DNA of 19,796 nucleotides from CAYFMH01 sp964344775. Lineage in GTDB: Bacteria; Patescibacteriota; Gracilibacteria; UBA4473. Every line of letters starts with the position of its first letter. The stretch's first letter is position 1. The notes beneath the pieces are model-generated. The model did no database searches and was not told the origin of the DNA. It was given only the letters and a program-made list of their open reading frames with translations. Positions 13,207 through 19,796 of the stretch are shown here, piece by piece. A program made the position numbers and the translations under genes. The stretch is from positions 1 to 19,796 of the forward strand of contig CAYFOO010000024.1 of assembly GCA_964344775.1 (NCBI GenBank), read 5' to 3'.

Positions 13207-14376
13207 TTAAGGCAGCCACTTTCCATTTTCATCATAGTTTTTTGAACCATCCCATCCTGAGGCATTCCACACCAAGTCAAAAATAGGCTTCATAATGGTC
13301 GGAAGTTCTGAATCAAAATCATCTATCATCACCTCAGGCAAAATAAGTTCTTCTCGACCTATTTCTTTTGCTTTAAAAAATGAATGCCCTCCTACTGCCT
13401 CAACTCTATGATTTTTTACTTCCAAAAGGGACAGCATAATGAATATAGGGGGGAGACATCCCAAATCTTTTTGGATAGATATTAAGTTTTTTAAATAATC
13501 AATGATTACTCTTTCATAAGCCTTTCCGTGAATAAAGTTTGTCCTATAGGAAAGAATGTCTGTATTAACAACTTCAATAATTCCGTTTCGATAAATTTGA
13601 AGTGTTGAATAAGAAGGTTCTCCCTCATTTCCAGCATAACAAAGCAAGCCATCAAAATTATATTGGGGACTATGCCAACTCGTAGCCTCCATAGGTCTCA
13701 TTTTTTCACTCTGTGATTTTAACTGAGATAAATCGAAATGAGACAAATCAAAAGTTTCATTCGATGAAAACGCGGTTAACGGGACTAAGTGAACAACCAG
13801 CTTTGGTCCATCTTCTATCTTAATTTGTGTTTCTCCACTAACTATTTGCCCTAATCTATCTGCTCGAAAAAATTTAATTTTATCTGCTAAAGATTCTGAA
13901 AGGACAAAAGCTGATTTCAGTTCGTGGACATCTAGTTGATACTTCCCTCCAGAGTTCCGAGAAAAAAACTTAGAACCGCCCTTATATGTTATCATATGGG
14001 GAGATGACCAACTTTTTGGTATTTTTATCACCAAAACAAATTTCCCATTACTGAGTTTAATATCTATTACTTGGAGACCTTGTATTCTAGGAGCGATTCC
14101 ATCTTTAATTATTGTTTCTATCGTCAATAAATCTTGATTTCGGTCTTCAAGAGTGGTTCCACAAATTTCTGTTGGGATTCTGTCTTTTTCTTTTATGCCA
14201 ACTATGAGGCTTCCACCACTTGCATTCGCAAACGAAGAAACATCCGCTAGAAATTCTTTTTTGTCTTTATCCTTAGCTAAAGAGATTTTTTCTTTATAAT
14301 CCAGCGTTTTCCCTTCACTAGGCTTGCTTTCAAGGAGTAATTTTAAATCGTTTTCGGTCAAAAGTTTAATATCCAT
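13207..14376 (-). CDS. AlbA_2 / Schlafen-type domain protein
   Basis: The 389-residue protein begins with an AlbA_2 (Schlafen-like) domain at about 10-135. The signs are SEGKTLDYKEKISL, FLADVSSFANASGGSLIVGI (the family hallmark with the Ala-Asn-Ala and Gly-Gly pair) and the FSRNSGGKYQLD segment near 140. The rest (about 170-389) is a mixed domain I do not recognise, with YNFDGLLCY and a final tryptophan-rich tail. AlbA_2 proteins include transcription regulators, nucleases and several phage-defence proteins. Lying between mobile-element cargo genes and divergent from the toxin cassette, a defence or regulatory role is plausible but unproven. No Shine-Dalgarno. Confidence 0.85.
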   Translation of the reverse strand: MDIKLLTENDLKLLLESKPSEGKTLDYKEKISLAKDKDKKEFLADVSSFANASGGSLIVGIKEKDRIPTEICGTTLEDRNQDLLTIETIIKDGIAPRIQGLQVIDIKLSNGKFVLVIKIPKSWSSPHMITYKGGSKFFSRNSGGKYQLDVHELKSAFVLSESLADKIKFFRADRLGQIVSGETQIKIEDGPKLVVHLVPLTAFSSNETFDLSHFDLSQLKSQSEKMRPMEATSWHSPQYNFDGLLCYAGNEGEPSYSTLQIYRNGIIEVVNTDILSYRTNFIHGKAYERVIIDYLKNLISIQKDLGCLPPIFIMLSLLEVKNHRVEAVGGHSFFKAKEIGREELILPEVMIDDFDSELPTIMKPIFDLVWNASGWDGSKNYDENGKWLP

Positions 14377-14542
14377 ATTTAAGAAACTAGTTGTTTATTG
14401 TGAAATAGCAATAGGGAGCCAATTAGTCTTTGTGTGTTTGTCCCACCTATCCGTATTCTACCCTCGTTCCTCCCTTCTTTTTCTCAAAATAGCCCCCCCG
14501 TTTAATTTAACCCCAAAAAACCTGGCTTTTCGGTCTATTTTA

Positions 14543-14551
14543 TGCTATAAT
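14543..14551 (+). promoter_or_regulatory. Extended -10 promoter of the toxin cassette
   Basis: TGC followed by perfect TATAAT (14546-14551), 25 bases before the ATG at 14577. No good -35 is seen, as expected for an extended -10. The leader would be about 19 bases. Confidence 0.6.
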
Positions 14552-14576
14552 CAAGAGATTTAATGTACTTAAATTT

Positions 14577-14873
14577 ATGGACCTAGAAGCCTTCATCCAA
14601 CGAATACAAAACTCCTCCTTCTTGCCTCCACAAACCAAAGCCCACTTTGTAGCTCAGGCGGAGACATACGCACCTGAGAAGAGACAGGAGCTCGTCAATG
14701 TACTCACCAAGCACGAGAATCAGTTTTTAGCCGATGCAGATACACGAATCCAAGAAATACAAGCAGAAAAGAAAGCCAAACACCAAGAAGAAGCCAAAAC
14801 ATACGAACAAAACCATACCAAGGACGAAGCCCTAGCCGAAGCACAACTAATGTCCGACTTGGACGACTTATAG
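14577..14873 (+). CDS. Small helical protein upstream of the toxin (98 aa)
   Basis: Not recognised. An all-helical, acidic, glutamine- and glutamate-rich protein (MDLEAFIQRIQNSSFLPPQT at the start) with a likely coiled coil from about 50 to 85 (ADTRIQEIQAEKKAKHQEEA) and an acidic end LMSDLDDL. It lies behind a good promoter and ends 10 bases before the 673-aa gene, so the two are co-transcribed. A helper, chaperone or loading protein for the large protein would fit the arrangement; nothing in the sequence proves it. The absence of cysteines and membrane segments suggests a cytosolic protein. Confidence 0.75.
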   Translation: MDLEAFIQRIQNSSFLPPQTKAHFVAQAETYAPEKRQELVNVLTKHENQFLADADTRIQEIQAEKKAKHQEEAKTYEQNHTKDEALAEAQLMSDLDDL

Positions 14874-14883
14874 CCCTTTACTG

Positions 14884-16905
14884 ATGTCCCTCGATGATTT
14901 TAACAGTCGTAGCAACGAAGTCATCAGCCCTGTTGATAGACAACAACAGAGTGTGGACAGGCGTGTAGGTCAATTCGAGACCACATTCACAGAAGAACCT
15001 TGCCTCAGCCAAAACCAAACCAACTGTATGCAGGATATGTTTCGTGTAGCAGGAGAATCACCACCTCCACCAGTAAGAACAGAATATACCCAACTCCAAA
15101 CACGCACAGAACGATTAGAAACAGCCCAAGAAGAGCGAGAAGCAAACGGAGAGGTAGTCCATACTTCAGAACGACCAAAAGGCCCAGAAACGCTCTTTTC
15201 TCCCGATACAGCAGAAGGAGCACTACTCAGTCAACTCAACCTGAACGAAGGTGAACAACTGGCCCTGAGAGAAATACAAGAACGAGGTCGAAGAGGTGAA
15301 CCACTTCTACCAGAACACCAAGCAATGATTGATTATCTAGGGAAACGCCTAGAAGGCCAAGGAGCAGAAAGAGTCAAAGCCACAATCGTTGCTCAATACT
15401 CTGACATTCCACAAGTAATGAAAATGAGTCCAAAGGAGGCTGTTCAATTTGCGGAACAATATGGGAAAGTATCCGCCATATACGAGCACTTCCAGAGTAT
15501 AGAAGGACAAACAGGAATGCTAGATAGGGCAGTAAATGGGATAAGTAAGTTCTTTGGAAAAAATCTCCTGGACAGAGGAAGAATAGGACAAGGCTTAGAC
15601 AAGCTCAAAAGTGGCCAACTGCTTACCGAGGAAGAGATGAGCAAAGTAGAAGAAAAGATGAAATATCTCGATGGAGAGGCCAAAGTGCAAATCTACCAGA
15701 AAGTAATTGCCGATATGTTAGAGCGAATGGTCCCTGGGATGAACTTGGCCAAAGATGGATTTACAGGAGAAGCTCTGACTGCCGATGCTATCAATACTAT
15801 CTCTGTTTTAGCTATGCTTGTTTCTGGAGGAGGTAGTCTAATTGCTAATATGGGAATCAAAACACAGAGAATCGCTAATGGAGTCCTCAAAGCTGATGTA
15901 GCAGCCACAGCTTACGGATTAGGAGAAGGAACTGTTGGCCTCGTAAGCTCAGTAGAAACAGGAGACACTTCAGGGATGTCTCTCAATGGAGCTATGGTTG
16001 TTATGAGTGCTTTAGGGCTGAGGGCAGGAATCAAAGGATTAAGTGATGGCATACCAACAAGAGGAGTTGAAGCGAGAGAAGTGAATAGGGCAAAAGTAAG
16101 TCCTAATAGATTAGGACATCCAGAAATTCCAGGAGGAACGGTACGAGAAAAAGTAGAAAGGCTTTATGAGATAGCACAATCATCTCGTACTTCTTTTGAT
16201 AGAATAACAAATGATTTGGGAAGAAGAACAGGGGCTTTAGAAGTGCACAATACAACGAGAGGAGGACCAGATGGAAATGGAGTCCCCCTAAAAGATTTTC
16301 AGCAGGGATTAAGTAAGGTAAAGGCTTCTCCATCGCCTGATAAATATAGGAGATTAACAGATGTTGTGAGAGGGACGATGGTGTACGAAGATATTCCATC
16401 AATCAATAACGCCCTAAGAGAGTTGTCACATCATCCAGATGTTAAGCAGTTTAGTGTTACAGACCGTCTTGATAGTCCAGGAGTAAATGATGTTCTTGTT
16501 AATATCCAGCTTAATAATGGCCACACAACAGAACTACAATTTCATATACCAGAAATAAGAGATGCAATTTCAAAAGGAATAGATGTCCCAGAGACATTTA
16601 TCCCTGCAAGGGAATTTCAATTTTCACAAGAAATGCAAGATATAGTTCAGCAGCTTAAAACTCCAGGACCAGAGAGAAGATTGTTACGCCGAAACATAGA
16701 CCTTCCAGAAGCAGGACAACCAATAAAGACCCACGACCTATATGAAATTATGCGTTCACTTCCTCCTGAGTCAAAAAGAACAGAATTACAGCAAGAACTT
16801 TACGAAAGGCTAGAAGATATGTCTATTGCTGTCCACGAATATGCAAAATCAAGGTATAGAAATAGAACAGGCCTTGAATTTAGGTCAACAATTAGTTTAT
16901 TATAA
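14884..16905 (+). CDS. Large protein with carboxy-terminal RelA/SpoT-like nucleotidyltransferase domain (putative toxin)
   Basis: The 673-residue protein has three parts. Residues 1-290 are charged and helical, with a disordered Pro/Gln-rich start. Residues about 300-385 hold three weakly hydrophobic, Gly/Ala-rich segments (ISVLAMLVSGGG, AATAYGLGEGTVGLVSS, MVVMSALGL) like pre-toxin or membrane-insertion regions. The end, about 425-640, resembles RelA/SpoT-type (p)ppGpp synthetase domains of toxins: LTDVVRGTMVYED with D493 and R496, DRLDSPG at 527-533, NGHTTELQFH with E550 and Q552, and THDLYEIMR with H617. The tyrosine that usually stacks on the acceptor nucleotide (GY in the family) is V534 here. 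By family, such domains transfer pyrophosphate to nucleotides or tRNA and stop growth. The following gene encodes the matching hydrolase. The fold call rests on motifs only. Confidence 0.75.
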   Translation: MSLDDFNSRSNEVISPVDRQQQSVDRRVGQFETTFTEEPCLSQNQTNCMQDMFRVAGESPPPPVRTEYTQLQTRTERLETAQEEREANGEVVHTSERPKGPETLFSPDTAEGALLSQLNLNEGEQLALREIQERGRRGEPLLPEHQAMIDYLGKRLEGQGAERVKATIVAQYSDIPQVMKMSPKEAVQFAEQYGKVSAIYEHFQSIEGQTGMLDRAVNGISKFFGKNLLDRGRIGQGLDKLKSGQLLTEEEMSKVEEKMKYLDGEAKVQIYQKVIADMLERMVPGMNLAKDGFTGEALTADAINTISVLAMLVSGGGSLIANMGIKTQRIANGVLKADVAATAYGLGEGTVGLVSSVETGDTSGMSLNGAMVVMSALGLRAGIKGLSDGIPTRGVEAREVNRAKVSPNRLGHPEIPGGTVREKVERLYEIAQSSRTSFDRITNDLGRRTGALEVHNTTRGGPDGNGVPLKDFQQGLSKVKASPSPDKYRRLTDVVRGTMVYEDIPSINNALRELSHHPDVKQFSVTDRLDSPGVNDVLVNIQLNNGHTTELQFHIPEIRDAISKGIDVPETFIPAREFQFSQEMQDIVQQLKTPGPERRLLRRNIDLPEAGQPIKTHDLYEIMRSLPPESKRTELQQELYERLEDMSIAVHEYAKSRYRNRTGLEFRSTISLL

Positions 16906-16916
16906 CATTATCCAAT

Positions 16917-17897
16917 ATGGAAAATCCAACTCAAACTGGCAACGAAGAACAAGCTCCTCAGTTATCTGTCTATGAACAGTTGCGTCTCAAACGACAAGAA
17001 AGAGAAGCAGAAAACCATTTTGATTTCTTTGATTATTATGGAAAACCTGTAGCAAAAGCTGCAATTGATGGTTCTACATACATTTTTGAAGATGGTAGAT
17101 GGAAGCCTTTTGATTTTTTACTAGATGAAGAAAGAGAATCTCAAAAACTAGGCAGAGAAGAACTACAAGACAGATTTCCAGAAGCATTTTCTCGTTTTGA
17201 TGAAGATTTAGGCAGTAAAGAACTCTTTGAACAAAAGAAGATGAAAAAAAGATTAAGGCTGCTCCTTTACCCAGATACCTTGCAAGAAAGATTTAATGAA
17301 GCAATACAAAGGTTTGAAGAAGAGGAACGTCTAACAGTCTTAAAAGCACTAGACTTCGCAAAACAAAAGCACGAGGGACAATATAGACAAGAAAACACGC
17401 CATATATCACTCATTGTATTGATGTGGCTTTATATGCCATAGAAAACGGAGAAAATGCATACACAGCGATTGTTTTATTGCTGCACGATGTTTTAGAAGA
17501 TACGGACACCACATATGATGAAATTGAAACTGCTTTTGGAAAAGAAATAGCAGATGATGTTCAATCTCTCAGTAAGGTTAGGAATGGACAAAAAGTCCCA
17601 CTCGACCAATATCACGCAGAAATTGAAAATAGCCCAAAACTAAGTCGATATAAAGGATATGACCGATTATCAAATGCTCTTACTTTATACTACTCTCCTG
17701 ATGGAGAATGGAGAACAGATTATATACAGAAAACAAGAACCCAGGTAATTCCTTTGGTTCAGAAATCATCTCCATCTCTCGCAGACCAAATAGAAAAAGC
17801 CTTGCAGTTTGTTGAAAATAATCCAACGCCCACGGAACAAGAACTTGAAAGAATTGAGGAGCTGAGATTGATTCGAGCAGAAAAAGAAAAGCTCTAA
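16917..17897 (+). CDS. RelA/SpoT-type HD hydrolase (MESH1-like), putative antidote
   Basis: The 326-residue protein contains, from about 138 to 300, a complete HD domain of the (p)ppGpp hydrolase type. The metal and substrate residues are all visible: R157 in GQYRQ, H166 in PYITH, H190-D191 and E194-D195 in LLHDVLEDTDTT, and D249 with N253 in YDRLSN. FGKEIADDVQSLSKV follows the usual spacing. The first 135 residues are a separate, charged region (with YIFEDGRWKPFDFLL) that I do not recognise and that might bind the partner. It starts 11 bases after the RelA/SpoT-like gene on the same strand. A hydrolase next to a synthetase-like toxin is the layout of toxSAS systems such as FaRel, where the small hydrolase removes the toxic alarmone. 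Housekeeping function is less likely, given the element context and absence of a fused synthetase. Confidence 0.87.
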   Translation: MENPTQTGNEEQAPQLSVYEQLRLKRQEREAENHFDFFDYYGKPVAKAAIDGSTYIFEDGRWKPFDFLLDEERESQKLGREELQDRFPEAFSRFDEDLGSKELFEQKKMKKRLRLLLYPDTLQERFNEAIQRFEEEERLTVLKALDFAKQKHEGQYRQENTPYITHCIDVALYAIENGENAYTAIVLLLHDVLEDTDTTYDEIETAFGKEIADDVQSLSKVRNGQKVPLDQYHAEIENSPKLSRYKGYDRLSNALTLYYSPDGEWRTDYIQKTRTQVIPLVQKSSPSLADQIEKALQFVENNPTPTEQELERIEELRLIRAEKEKL

Positions 17898-17901
17898 TCA
17901 T

Positions 17902-18111
17902 TTAATTTACAGATTTTGTCCACCTCAAAAACTTATCTGTAAACCTTTCTAGTTTTTTCCGTTCTCCTCGTCCTAATCTTGCACAACTCTCATCAAATAT
18001 CCGATTAACCTCAAACATATCCTGAAAGGCTCCAAAACAACGCTTTAGTCTTTCAAAGTCCTTGCGAGACATTTCCAAGATAACGGTATCATCAACTTCA
18101 TCTTTTTGCAT
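17902..18111 (-). CDS. Small hypothetical protein (69 aa)
   Basis: Not recognised. It begins MQKDEVDDTVILEMSRKDFE and continues with two helical, basic stretches (RLKRCFGAFQDMFEVNR, then RGERKKLERFTDKFLRW). A beta-like start followed by helices recalls small antitoxin or ribbon-helix-helix regulators, but no signature is clear. It converges on the hydrolase gene, the two stops being four bases apart. It is probably the last gene of the element, being the final frame before chromosomal-type palindromes. There is no Shine-Dalgarno or convincing promoter. Codon use is plausible for a real gene. Confidence 0.55.
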   Translation of the reverse strand: MQKDEVDDTVILEMSRKDFERLKRCFGAFQDMFEVNRIFDESCARLGRGERKKLERFTDKFLRWTKSVN

Positions 18112-18413
18112 TTTAAAAGAATTTTTAAAAAGAATGATTGTTGACAGCAGGCACTTCTTCTAAGTACACTTCATTCACCAAACACGATACACCGTTTTTT
18201 TCTCTTAAATGCTGGTGTTTTCTGAATTTGGCACTAAAGTGAAAAGCATAGTATCTATTACTGCTTTTCCCACCACCCTTCGCTTTGCGATGATCCCGAG
18301 GACTCGGGAGAATCGGAAATGGAAGGGTGTCCGCCGAAGCTTTATGCGAAGGTGGACTAATTTTCTGCAAAGCTACGGTTGGCAGGCCACATCAGTAATA
18401 GCCAACAGCTTTT
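18112..18413. other. Gene-free stretch holding the probable right end of the element
   Basis: About 300 bases without a credible gene. The first 150 bases are AT-rich and featureless apart from TTCATTCACCA near 18170, which only loosely recalls the tRNA 3' end. From 18274 the stretch contains a palindromic cluster of chromosomal type, then a terminator-like hairpin. The change from plain to palindromic sequence suggests that the element ends between 18112 and about 18270. Confidence 0.5.
18274..18357. repeat. Composite intergenic palindrome
   Basis: CACCCTTC (18274-18281) pairs with GAAGGGTG (18322-18329) around the palindrome TCCCGAGGACTCGGGA (18294-18309), whose core also occurs at 3121-3138. 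GTCCGCC (18329-18335) pairs with GGTGGAC (18351-18357, one G-T). The GCCGAAGC and GCGAAGG pieces are typical of repeats scattered through CPR genomes. Confidence 0.65.
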
Positions 18414-18415
18414 TT
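18372..18415 (+). terminator. Candidate intrinsic terminator converging on mtaB
   Basis: GTTGGC (18378-18383) pairs with GCCAAC (18401-18406), with an outer GCT/AGC (18372-18374, 18407-18409) across a three-base bulge. Six T follow at 18410-18415. It would stop plus-strand transcripts leaving the toxin cassette before they enter mtaB antisense. Confidence 0.4.
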
Positions 18416-19616
18416 ACCAAACTACATTTTTATCCGTCAAAATCACCTCTTCTAATACATTTTCAGCTGATCCAGCCTTTTTTACTTGAATAAAATTCGT
18501 AGTAATCCCAATTTCCTTCTTTTCCCACAATACCTCCTTTTTTGAACCAATATTTTGTTCAATAAATTTGTTTCGCAGCCTCTCTCCCGCATTTCTAAGT
18601 ATTCCAGATCTCTCTTTTTTTATTTCTTCCAAAACCTGATCCTTCATCTTCTCCGCCAAGGTCCCCCCTCGAGGAGAAAACGGAAAAACATGCAGCTTGG
18701 CCAATCCCAACTCTCGCACCAAGTCGATACTTTCTTGAAAATTTCGATCTGTTTCCCCTGGAAATCCCACAATAATATCGCACGTGATCGCTACATCTTT
18801 TCGTGCTTTTTTAGCTTTTTGAGCGGCCTCTCGTATTTCTTTGGTTCGATGACCACGGTTCATTTTGGCCAAAATTTCGTCCGAGCCAGACTGGATTGAA
18901 ATATGTAAATGGTCACAGATTCGATCATTGGAAAAAACTTCAAAAAATTGATCATCCAAAAACTGAGCCCCTACCGAAGAAATCCGAATTCGAGGAATTT
19001 TGGTTTGTTGTAAAATTTTCGATAGAAGTGTAGAAAATTGGCTTTCTGAAGCCTTATTTGTATGACTCGCCCCCCAGGCTGCCAGATTGATTCCGGTGAG
19101 AACTACTTCTTTGGTACCCTGTGCCTCCAATTCCTGAATTTCTATAATAATTTTTTCTACTGATCTACTCCGAGACCTTCCTCGTGCAAAAGGAATGATG
19201 CAGTACGCACAAAAAGTATCACACCCAGACTGGATCTCTACAAATTTCCGAGTTCGATCCGTTTTGATGATCGGAAGTTCAGAAATAGGTTTTTCTGGCA
19301 CACTTTGAAATTTTTTTAAAAATGCCAAAACATCTGCGTCACTCGGGCAAACCTGGTAGGTCGAATCGCCCCAATTTTCAGCCATTACCCTGGCTCCGCA
19401 ACCGGTAATGATGACTTTTTTTGCTTTTTTAAGTGCGTTTTTGGCTTTTGTTCGGGACTTTTTGTCTGCCGTATCCGTCACCGTACAGGTATTGATAATC
19501 ACAAAATCCGGATCTTTGGCCGAAAGTAAAAAACCCATTTTTTCCAACTTCTTCCCCAACCTTTCTGAGTCCAAAAAGTTCATCTTGCAACCCAATGTCT
19601 CAATGTGTATGTACAT
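18414..19616 (-). CDS. mtaB: tRNA t6A37 methylthiotransferase, MtaB type
   Basis: A radical-SAM enzyme that converts t6A to ms2t6A at position 37 of tRNAs reading ANN codons. The 400-residue protein has the amino-terminal cluster domain with C10 (TLGCKMN), C44 (NTCTVTDTADKKSR) and C73 (TGCGARV). The radical-SAM triad C132-x3-C136-x2-C139 (SGCDTFCAYCIIPFARGRSRSR) follows. The INTCTVT, TLGCK and RGRSRSR forms fit MtaB better than MiaB. The carboxy-terminal TRAM domain is short, about 55 residues from RNKFIEQNIG. A longer frame starts at 19691, but its 25 extra residues are encoded by an AT-rich repeat, so the ATG at 19616 is preferred. It is a chromosomal housekeeping gene and marks the right flank of the element. 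Confidence 0.93.
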   Translation of the reverse strand: MYIHIETLGCKMNFLDSERLGKKLEKMGFLLSAKDPDFVIINTCTVTDTADKKSRTKAKNALKKAKKVIITGCGARVMAENWGDSTYQVCPSDADVLAFLKKFQSVPEKPISELPIIKTDRTRKFVEIQSGCDTFCAYCIIPFARGRSRSRSVEKIIIEIQELEAQGTKEVVLTGINLAAWGASHTNKASESQFSTLLSKILQQTKIPRIRISSVGAQFLDDQFFEVFSNDRICDHLHISIQSGSDEILAKMNRGHRTKEIREAAQKAKKARKDVAITCDIIVGFPGETDRNFQESIDLVRELGLAKLHVFPFSPRGGTLAEKMKDQVLEEIKKERSGILRNAGERLRNKFIEQNIGSKKEVLWEKKEIGITTNFIQVKKAGSAENVLEEVILTDKNVVW

Positions 19617-19796
19617 GGCGAGCAATTTAAAGTTTAAAATGCAAAAAGCAAAATTAAAACCAAACTCGAAGCCGGTAAAACTCAAACCCAAAATTTTACG
19701 ACCGATTAGGCGTGAAATTTTGAAAGGAGGAGGATACGTAGTAAATAGAGTTTCTGCACAATAAAAAAAGCGACAGGTGCATTATCCCCAATCCCC
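19617..19796. other. Upstream region of mtaB, no gene seen
   Basis: Holds a degenerate short-unit repeat (AAAATGCAAAAAGCAAAATTAAAA-like, about 19635-19660) of the kind found before other chromosomal genes. It also has a strong Shine-Dalgarno-like AAAGGAGG near 19722 with no start codon after it, and an inverted TGCAC/GTGCA pair around 19753-19779. The window ends before the next gene. Confidence 0.4.

Larger units (their letters stand above)
5924..18112. mobile_element. Integrated mobile element next to tRNA-Ala (boundaries approximate)
   Basis: The stretch opens with a large serine recombinase abutting and overlapping tRNA-Ala. It carries a replication-type primase/ATPase, many small unknown genes, an AlbA_2 protein and an alarmone-type toxin pair. 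Two observations support foreign origin. The inverted short-unit arrays and CCCGAGGACTCGGG palindromes found between chromosomal genes on both sides are absent from here, and the cargo genes use AGA for arginine more than groEL does. The left end is fixed to within a few bases by the tRNA. The right end is uncertain, somewhere in 18112-18370. I found no second copy of the tRNA 3' end. No relaxase, coupling protein, capsid or terminase is recognisable. Confidence 0.7.

Noticed and set aside
15065..15073. CTCCACCAG, matching the tRNA 3' end, as a possible second att site
   Set aside because: Only nine bases, inside the reading frame of the 673-aa protein and well away from the element end; chance match.
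5924..18112. CRISPR array or retron within the element
   Set aside because: No evenly spaced direct repeats with unique spacers, and no Cas or reverse transcriptase gene.
18125..18493. Open frames on both strands across the gap before mtaB
   Set aside because: They run through the palindromic cluster and terminator hairpin and show no protein-like pattern.
19617..19691. Upstream start for mtaB
   Set aside because: The extra residues (rich in Phe, Asn and Leu) come from an AT-rich intergenic repeat; the conserved MtaB start is at 19616.
19721..19733. Strong Shine-Dalgarno-like AAAGGAGGAGG
   Set aside because: No start codon at a suitable distance and the following frame closes at once.

Overview
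The window looks like a piece of a small-genome, low-GC bacterial chromosome, probably of the Candidate Phyla Radiation (CPR, Patescibacteria; a Peregrinibacteria-like lineage is possible but not shown). The reasons are the intergenic palindromes and short-unit inverted repeats typical of such genomes, the general lack of Shine-Dalgarno sequences, and the mixture of household genes with a compact integrated element. TGA acts as an ordinary stop (for example at the end of the threonine ammonia-lyase gene), so nothing suggests the UGA=Gly code of Gracilibacteria.

Left chromosomal flank (1-5868): threonine ammonia-lyase (ilvA), an FtsQ/DivIB-type division protein and ribosome recycling factor (frr) lie on the minus strand. 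They diverge from a groES-groEL operon that has a degenerate CIRCE operator overlapping its -35 box and an intrinsic terminator after groEL. About 540 bases of repeat-rich, gene-free DNA then lead to tRNA-Ala(GGC). Right flank (about 18112 to the end): palindromic repeats and an MtaB-type tRNA methylthiotransferase.

Middle (about 5924 to about 18112): an integrated mobile element abutting tRNA-Ala. It starts with a large serine recombinase whose last codons and stop lie inside the tRNA gene. Next come a CHC2/Toprim primase fused to a P-loop ATPase, a DUF5659-like protein and an unknown protein, all on the minus strand and bounded by terminators. A plus-strand set of small proteins follows: an unknown 129-aa protein, a zinc-ribbon protein, a DUF2569-like membrane protein, a membrane-anchored protein and a 55-aa basic protein. 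A strongly folded, RNA-like segment sits in their midst. Next are an AlbA_2/Schlafen-like protein and a three-gene plus-strand cassette.

That cassette is the most interesting part. A 673-aa protein ends in a RelA/SpoT-like nucleotidyltransferase domain, and 11 bases later comes a protein with a complete RelA/SpoT-type HD hydrolase domain. This looks like a toxic alarmone synthetase paired with a small-alarmone-hydrolase antidote (toxSAS logic), with an unusual long amino-terminal carrier region on the toxin. No relaxase, conjugation, capsid or packaging gene is recognisable in the element, so it may depend on a helper or be a plasmid-like integrant.
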